DNA from: Parachlamydiales bacterium
Lineage (GTDB): Bacteria > Chlamydiota > Chlamydiia > Chlamydiales > SM23-39
Assembly: GCA_019694475.1 (NCBI GenBank)
Contig: JAIBBX010000002.1
Coordinates: 186,001-250,000, forward strand
Length of the DNA stretch: 64,000 bases
Direction: 5' to 3'
The notes below the pieces were generated by a model that did not search any database, was not told the origin of the DNA, and saw nothing but the letters and a program-made list of their open reading frames with translations. Of this stretch, positions 44,582 to 53,039 are shown in pieces; the stretch's first letter is position 1, and each line of letters starts with the position of its first letter. Both the position numbers and the translations under genes were made by a program.

Positions 44582-44611
44582 GAGGCCGCTCTTTTGAGCG
44601 GCCTCTTTCTT
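44582..44611 (+). terminator. Terminator of porin copy 4
   Basis: GAGGCCGCTC/GAGCGGCCTC with loop TTTT, then TTTCTTT. Confidence 0.9.
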
Positions 44612-44621
44612 TATATTCGCA

Positions 44622-44704
44622 AAAATTTTACTGGACGAAAAAACAAATCTTTTGTCAAATTCGAGATCAGGTTTATCACCCTTTTTAGCAAAGGAAAGTA
44701 AAAA
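44622..44704 (+). promoter_or_regulatory. Shared upstream module of porin copy 5
   Basis: Aligns with the other two modules: AAAATTTTACTGGACG, TTGTCA in the -35-like place, CAGGTTTATCACC and AGCAAAGGAAAG. Confidence 0.55.
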
Positions 44705-45904
44705 ATGAAAGGAATCACCAAACTCGCTGTGGCAAGCATCTGTTTGCTGTGTGTGCATGTCGTATATGCGCAAAACAGCAGCGGCAGCTGTGCGCCTGCA
44801 TGTCCTCCTAAGGAATGTCCAAAGCCATGCCCCCCAAAACCATGTCCGCCAAAGCCATGCAAGCCATGTCCTCCGGTCTGTTTTGAAAGAGGTTATCCAG
44901 ATACGAATTGCTGCATCAAATCAGCCTACAATGAACCCGCCGATTATGAACTCAGCCCATGCCCATGGAATTTCTGGGTAGATGCTAGCTTTACCTATTG
45001 GACAGCCTATGAAGAAGGCTTGACATTAGCAAGATCAAACGCCACTTACACTGCAGCGCCTGTAGAAACAGCTAGTGTCCGAACGGCTCTATTCCAAGAC
45101 ACTAAATGGGAGCCTGGCTTCAAAATAGGCTTAGGAGCCGATCTAGGTCATGACCATTGGAGCGCCTTTGCCGAATATACATGGTTTCGTTCAAGAACCA
45201 CAACTTCTGCTGCTGCGCCAGAAGGACCCGCAGGAACAACCGATCCAGTTTGGGACATCAATAACTGGGAACTAGACAATTTCTTCAATGCGTCCCATAT
45301 TACTTCTGTATGGCGTCTTCGTATGGATCTGTTAGATGTTGGAGTGACTCGGCCCTACTATCAAGGCACCCACCTGATCGTGGCTCCTTTTGGAGGCATT
45401 AGAGCTGAATGGATCCGCCAAAACTTGAGAATCCATCCAACTCCATTTGATCCTCTTTTTGCTGTGAATACCAATGCAGTTTTCCACAACCAATCTTATG
45501 CTTGGGGAGTCGGTCCTCGCGGCGGATTCCAGGGGAAATGGCATCTCGGATGGGGATTCCGTATTGAAGGCGATATGGCTGGAAGTATTGTCTTCACAAG
45601 ATATACAAAAGTCACCGACCGTGCAGATCCAGTGGATGATGGACTAGATCGTCCAAATATAGCCCATTACGGCGACTACAATACCGTACGATTCAATAAC
45701 GAAATGAATATCGGTTTGGGCTGGGGCGATTATTTCGATTGCCGCAACTACCATTTCGACCTACTCGTCACCTATGATTTCCAAATTTTCTGGAATCAAA
45801 ATATGATGAGAATGCTCGTAGATGAATTTGATGAGTCTCCAAGCGCTTCAGCTCACAACCTCTATTTGCAAGGCGTGACTGTAAAAGCGCAATTCGACTT
45901 CTAA
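44705..45904 (+). CDS. MOMP-like porin, array copy 5 (short Cys-Pro tail)
   Basis: 399 residues: a signal peptide ending near VVYAQ, a Cys-Pro tail of about residues 28-58 with two CPPKP units, then FERGYPDTNCC. The barrel shares FWVDASFTYWTAYEEGLTLARS with copy 4 and ends KAQFDF. It is preceded by the shared module and followed by a strong terminator, so it may be transcribed alone. Confidence 0.87.
   Translation: MKGITKLAVASICLLCVHVVYAQNSSGSCAPACPPKECPKPCPPKPCPPKPCKPCPPVCFERGYPDTNCCIKSAYNEPADYELSPCPWNFWVDASFTYWTAYEEGLTLARSNATYTAAPVETASVRTALFQDTKWEPGFKIGLGADLGHDHWSAFAEYTWFRSRTTTSAAAPEGPAGTTDPVWDINNWELDNFFNASHITSVWRLRMDLLDVGVTRPYYQGTHLIVAPFGGIRAEWIRQNLRIHPTPFDPLFAVNTNAVFHNQSYAWGVGPRGGFQGKWHLGWGFRIEGDMAGSIVFTRYTKVTDRADPVDDGLDRPNIAHYGDYNTVRFNNEMNIGLGWGDYFDCRNYHFDLLVTYDFQIFWNQNMMRMLVDEFDESPSASAHNLYLQGVTVKAQFDF
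44825..44875 (+). repeat. Coding repeat (CPPKP units) in porin copy 5
   Basis: Two CPPKP units encoded by near-identical DNA; shorter than in copies 3 and 4. Confidence 0.65.
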
Positions 45905-45918
45905 ATTCTTTGATCTTA

Positions 45919-45945
45919 GGGCCGCTTTCAGCGGCCCTTTTATTT
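45919..45945 (+). terminator. Terminator of porin copy 5
   Basis: GGGCCGCT/AGCGGCCC with loop TTC, then TTTTATTTA. Confidence 0.9.
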
Positions 45946-46093
45946 ATACCGTTCGAAATTAAAATCTAGATTTTCTACGCGCCACGAAACCTCTGTAAAG
46001 CTCACAGAGATTTTTATTCTTCCTCTCTGTGAACTCTGCGTCCTCTAGCGAGCCTTCCGAAAGCGGGCGGCAAAAAACTTTATTGATAAATAG

Positions 46094-46447
46094 TCAGCGG
46101 TCGGAGTTTTGGGTTTCGTCCGTTTGAGTGGTCTGCATATCGTAGCTGTCGAAACCGTATGGAAGCGGCGAGCTTTGCTTGACTCTTTTAGAAATAACCA
46201 CCCCATCCCGAATCATAATGAAATACCTTCGCTCTTCTGCATCTCTGCCGCCGATTTTGATCCGCTCGATATACTCATACTCAACTGTGCCGTCGCCCTT
46301 ATTGTGAATGGCATAAGGCTTGCCTAGAAGCGCTACAACTTGAGGAGTTGTAGTACAAAGATCGATTTCATAAAAAGCGTCCATTGTGACCACTTTTCCG
46401 CCCAATGCACAGGATGCAAAAAGAAATAATGGCAAAAATCTTTTCAT
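46094..46447 (-). CDS. Small exported protein with BamE/SmpA-like fold
   Basis: 117 residues with a signal peptide (MKRFLPLFLFASCALGG). A Cys at position 13 could be a weak lipobox (FASC). The mature part, YEIDLCTTTPQVVALLGKPY...GTVEYEYIERIK, resembles the small SmpA/BamE-type domain, in which a GxP turn follows a helix. BamE members help assemble the outer-membrane barrel machinery; that role is inferred from the fold only. It overlaps the upstream gene by 4 bases (ATGA). Confidence 0.6.
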   Translation of the reverse strand: MKRFLPLFLFASCALGGKVVTMDAFYEIDLCTTTPQVVALLGKPYAIHNKGDGTVEYEYIERIKIGGRDAEERRYFIMIRDGVVISKRVKQSSPLPYGFDSYDMQTTQTDETQNSDR

Positions 46448-46929
46448 TCTTCCTCATTCTCCTCAGTTTCGTCCTCGGTTGGCGACTCATTCGACCGGAG
46501 CCAAAGACGGGCCTCGATCTGCGTGCGGAATTGGTCCGAAGTCACATATTCCCCTTTCATATGATAGCTGCCGTCAGGCTGCAAATGATATGTCTCGTAT
46601 CCCTCGAAATTCATGTCGTTATTGCGGAATTCCCAAGCAATCATCTTCTCATCAAAAACCCCGGTCCCAACAATCCGACCCACATTCTGGTTCTCCATAT
46701 CGACCGAAAATGTCTTACCTTGAATATCATAGAATGCAAGGTCATTGCGCATATTCTCAGAAAGGCCTTGAATCTGAATTTCTTGCGCGCAAGAAACCTT
46801 GCCCGCAAAGTCTTTATTTTGAACGGCCCACGAGGTGTTGAAAAAGAGTTCTTCTTCAACCATGTTCAAGGTGATTTTTCCTTCTCCATACCAAGTGCCA
46901 GGCGCAAATATGAACGAATGATTGAGCAT
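46444..46929 (-). CDS. Hypothetical protein coupled to the BamE-like gene
   Basis: 161 residues, no signal peptide, strand-rich with repeated Asn/Glu/Phe and an acidic tail (ESPTEDETEENEEE). The pattern APGTWYGEGKITLNM...VGRIVGTGVFDEKMIAWEFR resembles lipocalin/THAP4-like small barrels only loosely. It is coupled to the downstream exported gene by an ATGA overlap. Confidence 0.6.
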   Translation of the reverse strand: MLNHSFIFAPGTWYGEGKITLNMVEEELFFNTSWAVQNKDFAGKVSCAQEIQIQGLSENMRNDLAFYDIQGKTFSVDMENQNVGRIVGTGVFDEKMIAWEFRNNDMNFEGYETYHLQPDGSYHMKGEYVTSDQFRTQIEARLWLRSNESPTEDETEENEEE

Positions 46930-47012
46930 AGACCCTTCCCTCTATAATTCTAAAATACCCCATTTTCCAAAAAAGGAACAGCGGGGAACCTAAGACCCAG
47001 ATATAGAACAGG

Positions 47013-48236
47013 TTAACGGGTCTTTGGGGCTGTGAGATCCAGGAAGATGGAGATGATAGCCGTAATGAAGATCGTTGCTGCAGCCATGTGAAAGTGGGTT
47101 AAAAGCGAGAAGTAGGGGTGGCCCCCCAAAAGCTCCACCCAAATGTCCACGATCCCCACGCCAATGAAATACCCGGCCATCATCAAAGAAAGACTTTTTT
47201 CAATGTATGGCATGATTGAAGATCCGTGGGCAAAAGGAAGGATCTCTTTCTCCATTTGAGATAAAAGGATTGGGAAAACTGCAGAACATCCAAACCCAGC
47301 AACAACAAGCCAAGAGATGAATCCGGCCAATTTTTCCTGGATGGGAAAACAAAATGAAGAGATTGCTACAACAACCACCAGAAAATAAAATACCCTTTTG
47401 GCAGGAATAAAATAGAGAGGAAGGAGCAAGAAAACCTGTCCTACGATCAAAAACATCCAAAAGAACGGGATCGTTTGATCGGCAATTTGACTTCCAAAAA
47501 TATCCTTAAGCTCAATATAGCCCCATAAATTGAAGGTGGTTTCTGTGTAACCATATGCAATGATAGCGATCATGAAAAGACCGAGCCGATAATGGAGTTC
47601 CTTCCAAATGATCCCGCCCCGCCTTAGGTGAATCTTTTCCGGGTTGATTGGAGGATTGAAAAAATAAACGTGAACAAACCAAATACTTAAAAGAACAAGC
47701 CCGATCAAAAAAAGGTTTAAAAAGGTGCTTATTCCATATGTTTGAAATAATTCAATCAGAAGAGTCGCGGACATCGGACCGAGATTGAAAAAAGCAAAAA
47801 GGGCAACAATGCCCATTCCTACTCTCTTTGGAAATTCGATGATAATATAAGTTACAAGCCCATTGATTACTGAAGTAATTGCCAAACCAAAAAACAACAT
47901 GTCTATAACAATTAATGAGATTAAGCCATTCCCTTGACTGACATGCTGATTGAAAATCAAAGTAGCTAAGCCAAGCAGGTTGCACAATAGACCGAAATAG
48001 AGGGTTTTTCTAAGACCGAATGTACGGCACAAAAATTGATGGCTAAAAGCCATAATGATCGCAAAACTATAGAGGATCACTTTGCAAGCGGTGGCGAGCG
48101 GGATCGATTCATGCCCCATCAAAAAATTCTTCGGGATTTGGAAAATAGAAAAAATCAACGTGTGCAATGTACCGATCAGGAAAAGTCCCAAGGTGAGAAT
48201 CATCCTGTGAGAAAGCGATTCACCTCTCCAAAACAT
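47013..48236 (-). CDS. MFS transporter
   Basis: 407 residues with 11-12 hydrophobic segments and a loop 2-3 signature (RTFGLRKTLYFGLL). Major facilitator transporters move small solutes by uniport, symport or antiport; the substrate is unknown. Its start at 48236 shares a base with the rodA stop, so the two are coupled. It is not obviously part of the cell-shape pathway. Confidence 0.83.
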   Translation of the reverse strand: MFWRGESLSHRMILTLGLFLIGTLHTLIFSIFQIPKNFLMGHESIPLATACKVILYSFAIIMAFSHQFLCRTFGLRKTLYFGLLCNLLGLATLIFNQHVSQGNGLISLIVIDMLFFGLAITSVINGLVTYIIIEFPKRVGMGIVALFAFFNLGPMSATLLIELFQTYGISTFLNLFLIGLVLLSIWFVHVYFFNPPINPEKIHLRRGGIIWKELHYRLGLFMIAIIAYGYTETTFNLWGYIELKDIFGSQIADQTIPFFWMFLIVGQVFLLLPLYFIPAKRVFYFLVVVVAISSFCFPIQEKLAGFISWLVVAGFGCSAVFPILLSQMEKEILPFAHGSSIMPYIEKSLSLMMAGYFIGVGIVDIWVELLGGHPYFSLLTHFHMAAATIFITAIISIFLDLTAPKTR

Positions 48237-49363
48237 TAAAACATGAACCTTCTGCTATAAATACTTTGTAATAAACCGAGAGCCCCCATCGTTGTCAAGA
48301 TCGAACTTCCTCCATAAGTCATAAAGATGAGCGGAACTCCTGAGATCGGCAATAGAGCGCACATCATTCCGATGTTGAAAAGGACGTGCATCGCAAGATA
48401 AACCGCAAGTCCGCCAGCCAGGAAACGGCCAAAAGCATCCTTAGCAACTGCTGCCACCTGAAAGCTGTAATAGATGAGCGCATAATACAAGAGAAGCAAG
48501 AAAGCAACGCCGATGATGCCAAATTCCTCGCTGTAGGCCGCAAATACCGAGTCGGTGTGAGCTGCGGGCAGCCATTTGCGGCCCGAAAACTCCCCTTTAT
48601 GCCATCCGCTCCCTGTTATGCCGCCAATTGCAATCGCAATCTGAGAGGCTTTTTGATGATAGGTGTTTGGATTCAGCCGCTGATATTGATACTCCTTTAA
48701 AACCGTCGTGAACACGGGGCGCATTTTTTCGTGATCGAGCACGCCGAGAAAAAGAAGCATCACCATCATCAATGCCCCAATTCCCAGATATGTGACGATT
48801 CGCAAAAGTCCTCGGTGTACATCGCCGAAATAGGCCATCGCAAGACCAATTGGATAGAGAATGAGCGCCGTTCCTAAATCGGGCTGCTTGAGAATCAATA
48901 AGAATGGAACAGCTACAATCATCCCCATTTGCAGTGCAGTGGAAAGAGAAGAACATTCCCGTCCCCGCCTTTCCAGAAACCAACTTAGGAAAATGACTAA
49001 GATGAGTTTGGCTTGTTCCGATGGCTGAAAACTGGCTACGCCAGGAATTCTGTACCAGCGGTGCACATTTTGAATCGGGGTGACAAAAAAAAGTCCGAAA
49101 AGGAGTACTAGGATCGCAAAATAGAGAAACGGGCTTAAAGAGCGCAAACGGCGGTAATCAAAATAAGAGGCGAGAAAAAAAACCACCCAGCCTAAGCAGA
49201 ACCATCTCAGCTGCGTTTTGACAAGAGGCGTCCAAAATTCTCTTCCTTCATCCGTCACATCTCCTGTCATGGAAGAAATCACGAGCAGGCTGATCAGCAT
49301 CAAAGCGATCATCACCGGAAAAATTCTGTAATCGAGCCGAGAGAGAACCGATGATTTGAACAT
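48236..49363 (-). CDS. rodA: Rod-shape-determining protein RodA (SEDS)
   Basis: 375 residues, about ten membrane segments and the SEDS signature: QPDLGTALILYPIGLAMAYF, QIAIAIGGITGSGW, FAAYSEEFGIIG and a C-terminal GVPLIFMTYGGSSILTTMGALG. SEDS proteins polymerise the glycan strands of peptidoglycan with a class B PBP. Chlamydiae use it in septal peptidoglycan. Its divergent neighbour is birA, as I recall in Chlamydia. Confidence 0.95.
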   Translation of the reverse strand: MFKSSVLSRLDYRIFPVMIALMLISLLVISSMTGDVTDEGREFWTPLVKTQLRWFCLGWVVFFLASYFDYRRLRSLSPFLYFAILVLLFGLFFVTPIQNVHRWYRIPGVASFQPSEQAKLILVIFLSWFLERRGRECSSLSTALQMGMIVAVPFLLILKQPDLGTALILYPIGLAMAYFGDVHRGLLRIVTYLGIGALMMVMLLFLGVLDHEKMRPVFTTVLKEYQYQRLNPNTYHQKASQIAIAIGGITGSGWHKGEFSGRKWLPAAHTDSVFAAYSEEFGIIGVAFLLLLYYALIYYSFQVAAVAKDAFGRFLAGGLAVYLAMHVLFNIGMMCALLPISGVPLIFMTYGGSSILTTMGALGLLQSIYSRRFMF

Positions 49364-49419
49364 ATAGTTTCGATTCTATTCACAAATTTCTATATACTCA
49401 AGGAACTAAGAGAGGTGCT

Positions 49420-50142
49420 ATGCATGAAGTTCATTTAGACGTGGTCGATTCTACAAACGTTTATGCAAAAAAACACTGCAAGAGTTTTCCTCCTGGGAAA
49501 ATTACCTGCGTTACTGCAGATGAGCAGACTGCAGGCGTTGGCCGCTATCAAAGAAAATGGGTATCGCCAAAAGACGTAGGCCTCTACGCCACTTTCTATT
49601 TCACTCTTTCCCTAAATACCTTGCATCTGGCTTCTTTAGCTCAATTGATGGCCCTTAGCCTAGCCTCAGTTTTGCAAAAAGAGGGACTGAAGCCCGAAAT
49701 CAAATGGCCAAACGATGTCCGCCTGCATGGCAAAAAAATTTCAGGAATCCTTTGCGAAACGCAATTTCATCCCGATCATGTCGATATCTTCCTTGGAATT
49801 GGCATCAATGTGAATCTCGATGCAGCAAGCGCAGCAAAGATCGACCAGCCCGCCACATCGCTTTTCATCGAAACTAAAAAGAAATGGGATAAAAAAGAGG
49901 TTCTCAAAAAACTGCAAGCGCAGTTCATTCACGATTTAGAGCGGTTTAAAAGAGAAGGTTTTGGCCCCTTTCACAAACAATTTGATCAGCTTCTCGCCCT
50001 CAAAGGGGAAACAGTGCGCTGTTTTGATGGAAAGAAAACTTGGGTGGGTATTTGCCATTCTCTGACCGAAGATGGACAGCTCAATCTCCAATTGCCAGAC
50101 CATACCTTTCACACTTTGCTATCCGGCGATATTAAGCCTTAG
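49420..50142 (+). CDS. birA: Biotin--protein ligase
   Basis: 240 residues, class I (no N-terminal DNA-binding domain). The biotin/ATP site is visible as VTADEQTAGVGRYQRKWVSP (about residues 31-50), then KPEIKWPNDVRLHGKKISGIL. It attaches biotin to acetyl-CoA carboxylase's carrier domain. A GAGGTG ribosome-binding site precedes it. Its 3' end overlaps the convergent unknown gene by 11 bases. Confidence 0.93.
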   Translation: MHEVHLDVVDSTNVYAKKHCKSFPPGKITCVTADEQTAGVGRYQRKWVSPKDVGLYATFYFTLSLNTLHLASLAQLMALSLASVLQKEGLKPEIKWPNDVRLHGKKISGILCETQFHPDHVDIFLGIGINVNLDAASAAKIDQPATSLFIETKKKWDKKEVLKKLQAQFIHDLERFKREGFGPFHKQFDQLLALKGETVRCFDGKKTWVGICHSLTEDGQLNLQLPDHTFHTLLSGDIKP

Positions 50143-52165
50143 CGGCTTGTTCGAGCTTGGCTTGGCGGCTTCGGAGCAATTCGTTCTTCATGACCGAGGA
50201 TTTGGCCATTCCCAGCGTATCGGCCGCATCCAACCAAAGAACTGAGGTATCGGTTCCTTTCAGAATTTCTTTCATGACGATTTCGATCTTGGTTTTATTC
50301 TGCCAAAAAGGAGGAATCGCCGCTTGATAAATTGGAGCCAGGGCGGGTTTCATCACTTTCCCGATTTCTCCTTGGAAAGAAGGGCTTGTAAGCGGCGCGC
50401 TGATTACAATCTGGCCTTGATTAAAGAGGTCTATGCTTCTTTGAACCTGTTTGATGGTTGCTAGCAAAATCTCTTCGATTTCTTCTTTGGTTTTTCCTTG
50501 TTTCCAATTGGTCCAAACCGCGTCGAGCAGCGCTTGTCTGTTTGGCTGCAGCGGAGCATCCAAAATCGCTCTTCGATCTCTAAGAACTCCTCTGATTTCA
50601 GGATGAGGTCCGTTTTGCACAAACTCGGTCAATACCCCCAAGAAAGTTCTCAAATTTTTGATCAGAGCCGGACCCAGCAAAGTTTTCAACTCTTGATTTG
50701 CAGGATTTTCTAATTCAATTAAAAACTGATCCAATTTGCGTCTCCAGTTTTCATAGCTTTCGAAAAGGTCCTGCGACAGCATATTGAGTCTGCCTTGTTC
50801 GTCTCTGAGTCGATAATCTGTTTCAATCGCAATATCCATACCCGCTAGCGCTTCCCTTTTTTCGCAAATCTTTCTAGCGCGGTCTTGAATCCATTGATGG
50901 AGCCCAAAAGCCTGACGGAAATTGGGGTTTTGCATGTAACTGCCCGGCAAATCTGCCACATCGCTATGAGGCATATCATCAAAATATTCCCCAAGATTTT
51001 GGATGGTTTTGCTTTTGAGATCTGCCATTTTTCCATCCAGAATCATCTTCATCATAGCGCGTTGGACTGCGATGGCTTCGTAGCAATCTGGCCCTGCCGT
51101 CGCAATCCGATTCTCCGACCATCCTTGATCCCAGATATCTCTCCATTTATCCGCAAATATTCGATCCTTTTCAGGACGATTCGTACGTTCGAATTGACCC
51201 TCGCCAATCACCCTTCTTCTCGTTTTTACGCAGACATCTCGTTCCATATGAAGCTGCAATGCGTGATTCACCGGCTCATAACAGACAGCCACATCTTTAT
51301 ACTTCTCTTCGATGAAGGGGAAAAACTCTTGATTTGGCTTAACCTTGTCCAATTTCGCTTTTTGCAGCACTTGGAATACGCGTCCTGCATTTTCGCTTGA
51401 AATAAAACTTTTCCAGCACTCCGTTGACATTTTAGCCGGCCGTTTCAAAATGAAAAAAACAGCGCTGTCGCTTAAAATCGGATTTCCCTTAATCATTACG
51501 CAGTGATCTTTTAAAGAAGGGTGTAAAGTGTCTGGTTCTATAACCCTCGGCACCCATGGAGCCATCCGGGAATCGGAAAATACCTTAGACAAATCGGGCA
51601 TATTGAATACGCGCGCGCGCGCCTTTGCGATTCGCTCATCGAGCGCATCAAGCAGCGCTTTTTTTTGCTGAACTGCTTTTGCCCGTTCTTCGATTTTATC
51701 CACATACTGACGATCGTCTGCCGATAGGAAATAATATCTAAACCCTTGGGCTCTCTGTAGTAGGTCTATTTCTCTTGCAACCCTTCCATGCCGCAGCTTG
51801 AGTAATTGGTCCACTTCTTTCATTCGAAGCTGCTGCTCTTCAAAAACAAACTGAGCATCCATTGCCGATTCAAGAAGTTTTTGAAAAGGCAGCTGCAAAT
51901 GAGCGCTTTCTAAAGAAAGTCCATCGTTTCCAAATAAAACTTTGCCCCATTCATCGGCGATGCACTTACTTTTTTCTTTATATTCAAGAATCTTCTCTAT
52001 CTGGTTTAAAACTGAGGAATCCAGACGAACCAATCCGCTTTCATATGATGAAAAAAACTCTTGATAAACTCTCTCTGCTTGCCTATCGCCATGGAAGCGA
52101 TTCTGAAACAAAGCCCTATTATAGGAGGGAACCCCCTTACAAAGATAACTTAAGATCAAGCTCAT
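50132..52165 (-). CDS. Large hypothetical coiled-coil-rich protein, 677 residues
   Basis: I recognise no family. The protein is highly charged, with long predicted coiled coils (for example EEQQLRMKEVDQLLKLRHGR and IEERAKAVQQKKALLDALDE). It has few Cys and no signal peptide or membrane span. It ends in a basic Ala-rich helix. It occupies the space between birA and nifU where the gene order differs from the Chlamydia layout I recall, so it is likely an acquired or lineage-specific gene. Confidence 0.68.
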   Translation of the reverse strand: MSLILSYLCKGVPSYNRALFQNRFHGDRQAERVYQEFFSSYESGLVRLDSSVLNQIEKILEYKEKSKCIADEWGKVLFGNDGLSLESAHLQLPFQKLLESAMDAQFVFEEQQLRMKEVDQLLKLRHGRVAREIDLLQRAQGFRYYFLSADDRQYVDKIEERAKAVQQKKALLDALDERIAKARARVFNMPDLSKVFSDSRMAPWVPRVIEPDTLHPSLKDHCVMIKGNPILSDSAVFFILKRPAKMSTECWKSFISSENAGRVFQVLQKAKLDKVKPNQEFFPFIEEKYKDVAVCYEPVNHALQLHMERDVCVKTRRRVIGEGQFERTNRPEKDRIFADKWRDIWDQGWSENRIATAGPDCYEAIAVQRAMMKMILDGKMADLKSKTIQNLGEYFDDMPHSDVADLPGSYMQNPNFRQAFGLHQWIQDRARKICEKREALAGMDIAIETDYRLRDEQGRLNMLSQDLFESYENWRRKLDQFLIELENPANQELKTLLGPALIKNLRTFLGVLTEFVQNGPHPEIRGVLRDRRAILDAPLQPNRQALLDAVWTNWKQGKTKEEIEEILLATIKQVQRSIDLFNQGQIVISAPLTSPSFQGEIGKVMKPALAPIYQAAIPPFWQNKTKIEIVMKEILKGTDTSVLWLDAADTLGMAKSSVMKNELLRSRQAKLEQAAKA

Positions 52166-52269
52166 AATAAATTCACGTAAATTAATCGCGGTTTGTTAAT
52201 TATATCACAAACCAACAAACAAAACTACATACTGAAATATTTATGATCGTCGGTGGACGTTCCGACAAT

Positions 52270-52298
52270 TTTGCGTTTTGCGTTTCGCATTTTGCGTC
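52270..52298. repeat. TTTTGCGT-type short tandem repeat (second copy)
   Basis: TTTTGCGTTTTGCGTTTCGC in the gap after the NifU-like gene; the same motif as at 32447-32470. It is preceded by a GTCGG/CCGAC hairpin at about 52249-52266. Confidence 0.5.
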
Positions 52299-53039
52299 TT
52301 AAAGGGAGGGTGTTACAAAAAGCGAGGGGTGTACGCGGGCTCGTAAAATTTTTTGAATCGCGGTAAGAGTGGACCCCGTGGACGAATGACAGGTAGTGCA
52401 AGAACCTTCGTAAGCAATGACTACTTCGCCGCTTTCATGGACTTCGATCAATTTAACCCCTCCTGCGTCTAGTTCGACGTAAGGGCTGATCTCTTTTTCA
52501 ATGACTTCCTGAACGATCTTGACTTTTTGGCCGTGCGGAAATTCTCCCCAGCCGGGAATTCCGCCTGGAATTTCGCCGAAATCGCTTTCGATAGGGGTCG
52601 TATCGTAGCTTGCAGCAAAAGGGATATCTAGGCACTGCTGCACAGCGTTATCTATGGCCGAGAGAACTTGATTGAGATACGGATCGCATTCTTTTGGAAA
52701 AGCGGGCAGCTCTTTTCTATCTCTCACATGCTGATCAATGAGGTCTGCAGTTAGGCGGGATACCTGATCATAATTTTTATGCAAAACTAGTTCGGTGGCA
52801 ATTTCTGCAGCTGCAATGAGGCCGACCGGACCAAAGACTTGGAATTTGGCGTCGGCAATGATTCCATCCGATTCATCGACGAGCCAGTAGAACTTTAATC
52901 TGCCTTCTTTGCCAATTACGCATCGCATTCCCTTATCCTCGGCAAGCTTTTGAGTGAAAGATCCGACAAAGCGGAGCCGATCGATCTTTTCTCTTAGCTT
53001 TTTGCTAAACAATTCCCAATAAAAGGGTCGGATCATCAT
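52299..53039 (-). CDS. NifU-like protein with degenerate IscU-like N-domain
   Basis: 246 residues. The C-terminal NifU domain retains SCTTCHSSTGSTLTAIQKIL with its CxxC, which can bind an Fe-S cluster. The N-terminal part resembles IscU (DAKFQVFGPVGLIAAAEIATEL), but the usual GCGSA is GPVGL, losing a cluster-binding Cys. It is coupled to the NifS-like gene (ATGA at 53036-53039), as in the corresponding Chlamydia pair. A role in Fe-S assembly is plausible but incomplete. Confidence 0.83.
   Translation of the reverse strand: MMIRPFYWELFSKKLREKIDRLRFVGSFTQKLAEDKGMRCVIGKEGRLKFYWLVDESDGIIADAKFQVFGPVGLIAAAEIATELVLHKNYDQVSRLTADLIDQHVRDRKELPAFPKECDPYLNQVLSAIDNAVQQCLDIPFAASYDTTPIESDFGEIPGGIPGWGEFPHGQKVKIVQEVIEKEISPYVELDAGGVKLIEVHESGEVVIAYEGSCTTCHSSTGSTLTAIQKILRARVHPSLFVTPSL

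Noticed and set aside
46405..46947. 180-residue plus-strand frame over the two small envelope genes
   Set aside because: Antisense to coupled minus-strand genes with signal peptide and ATGA overlap.
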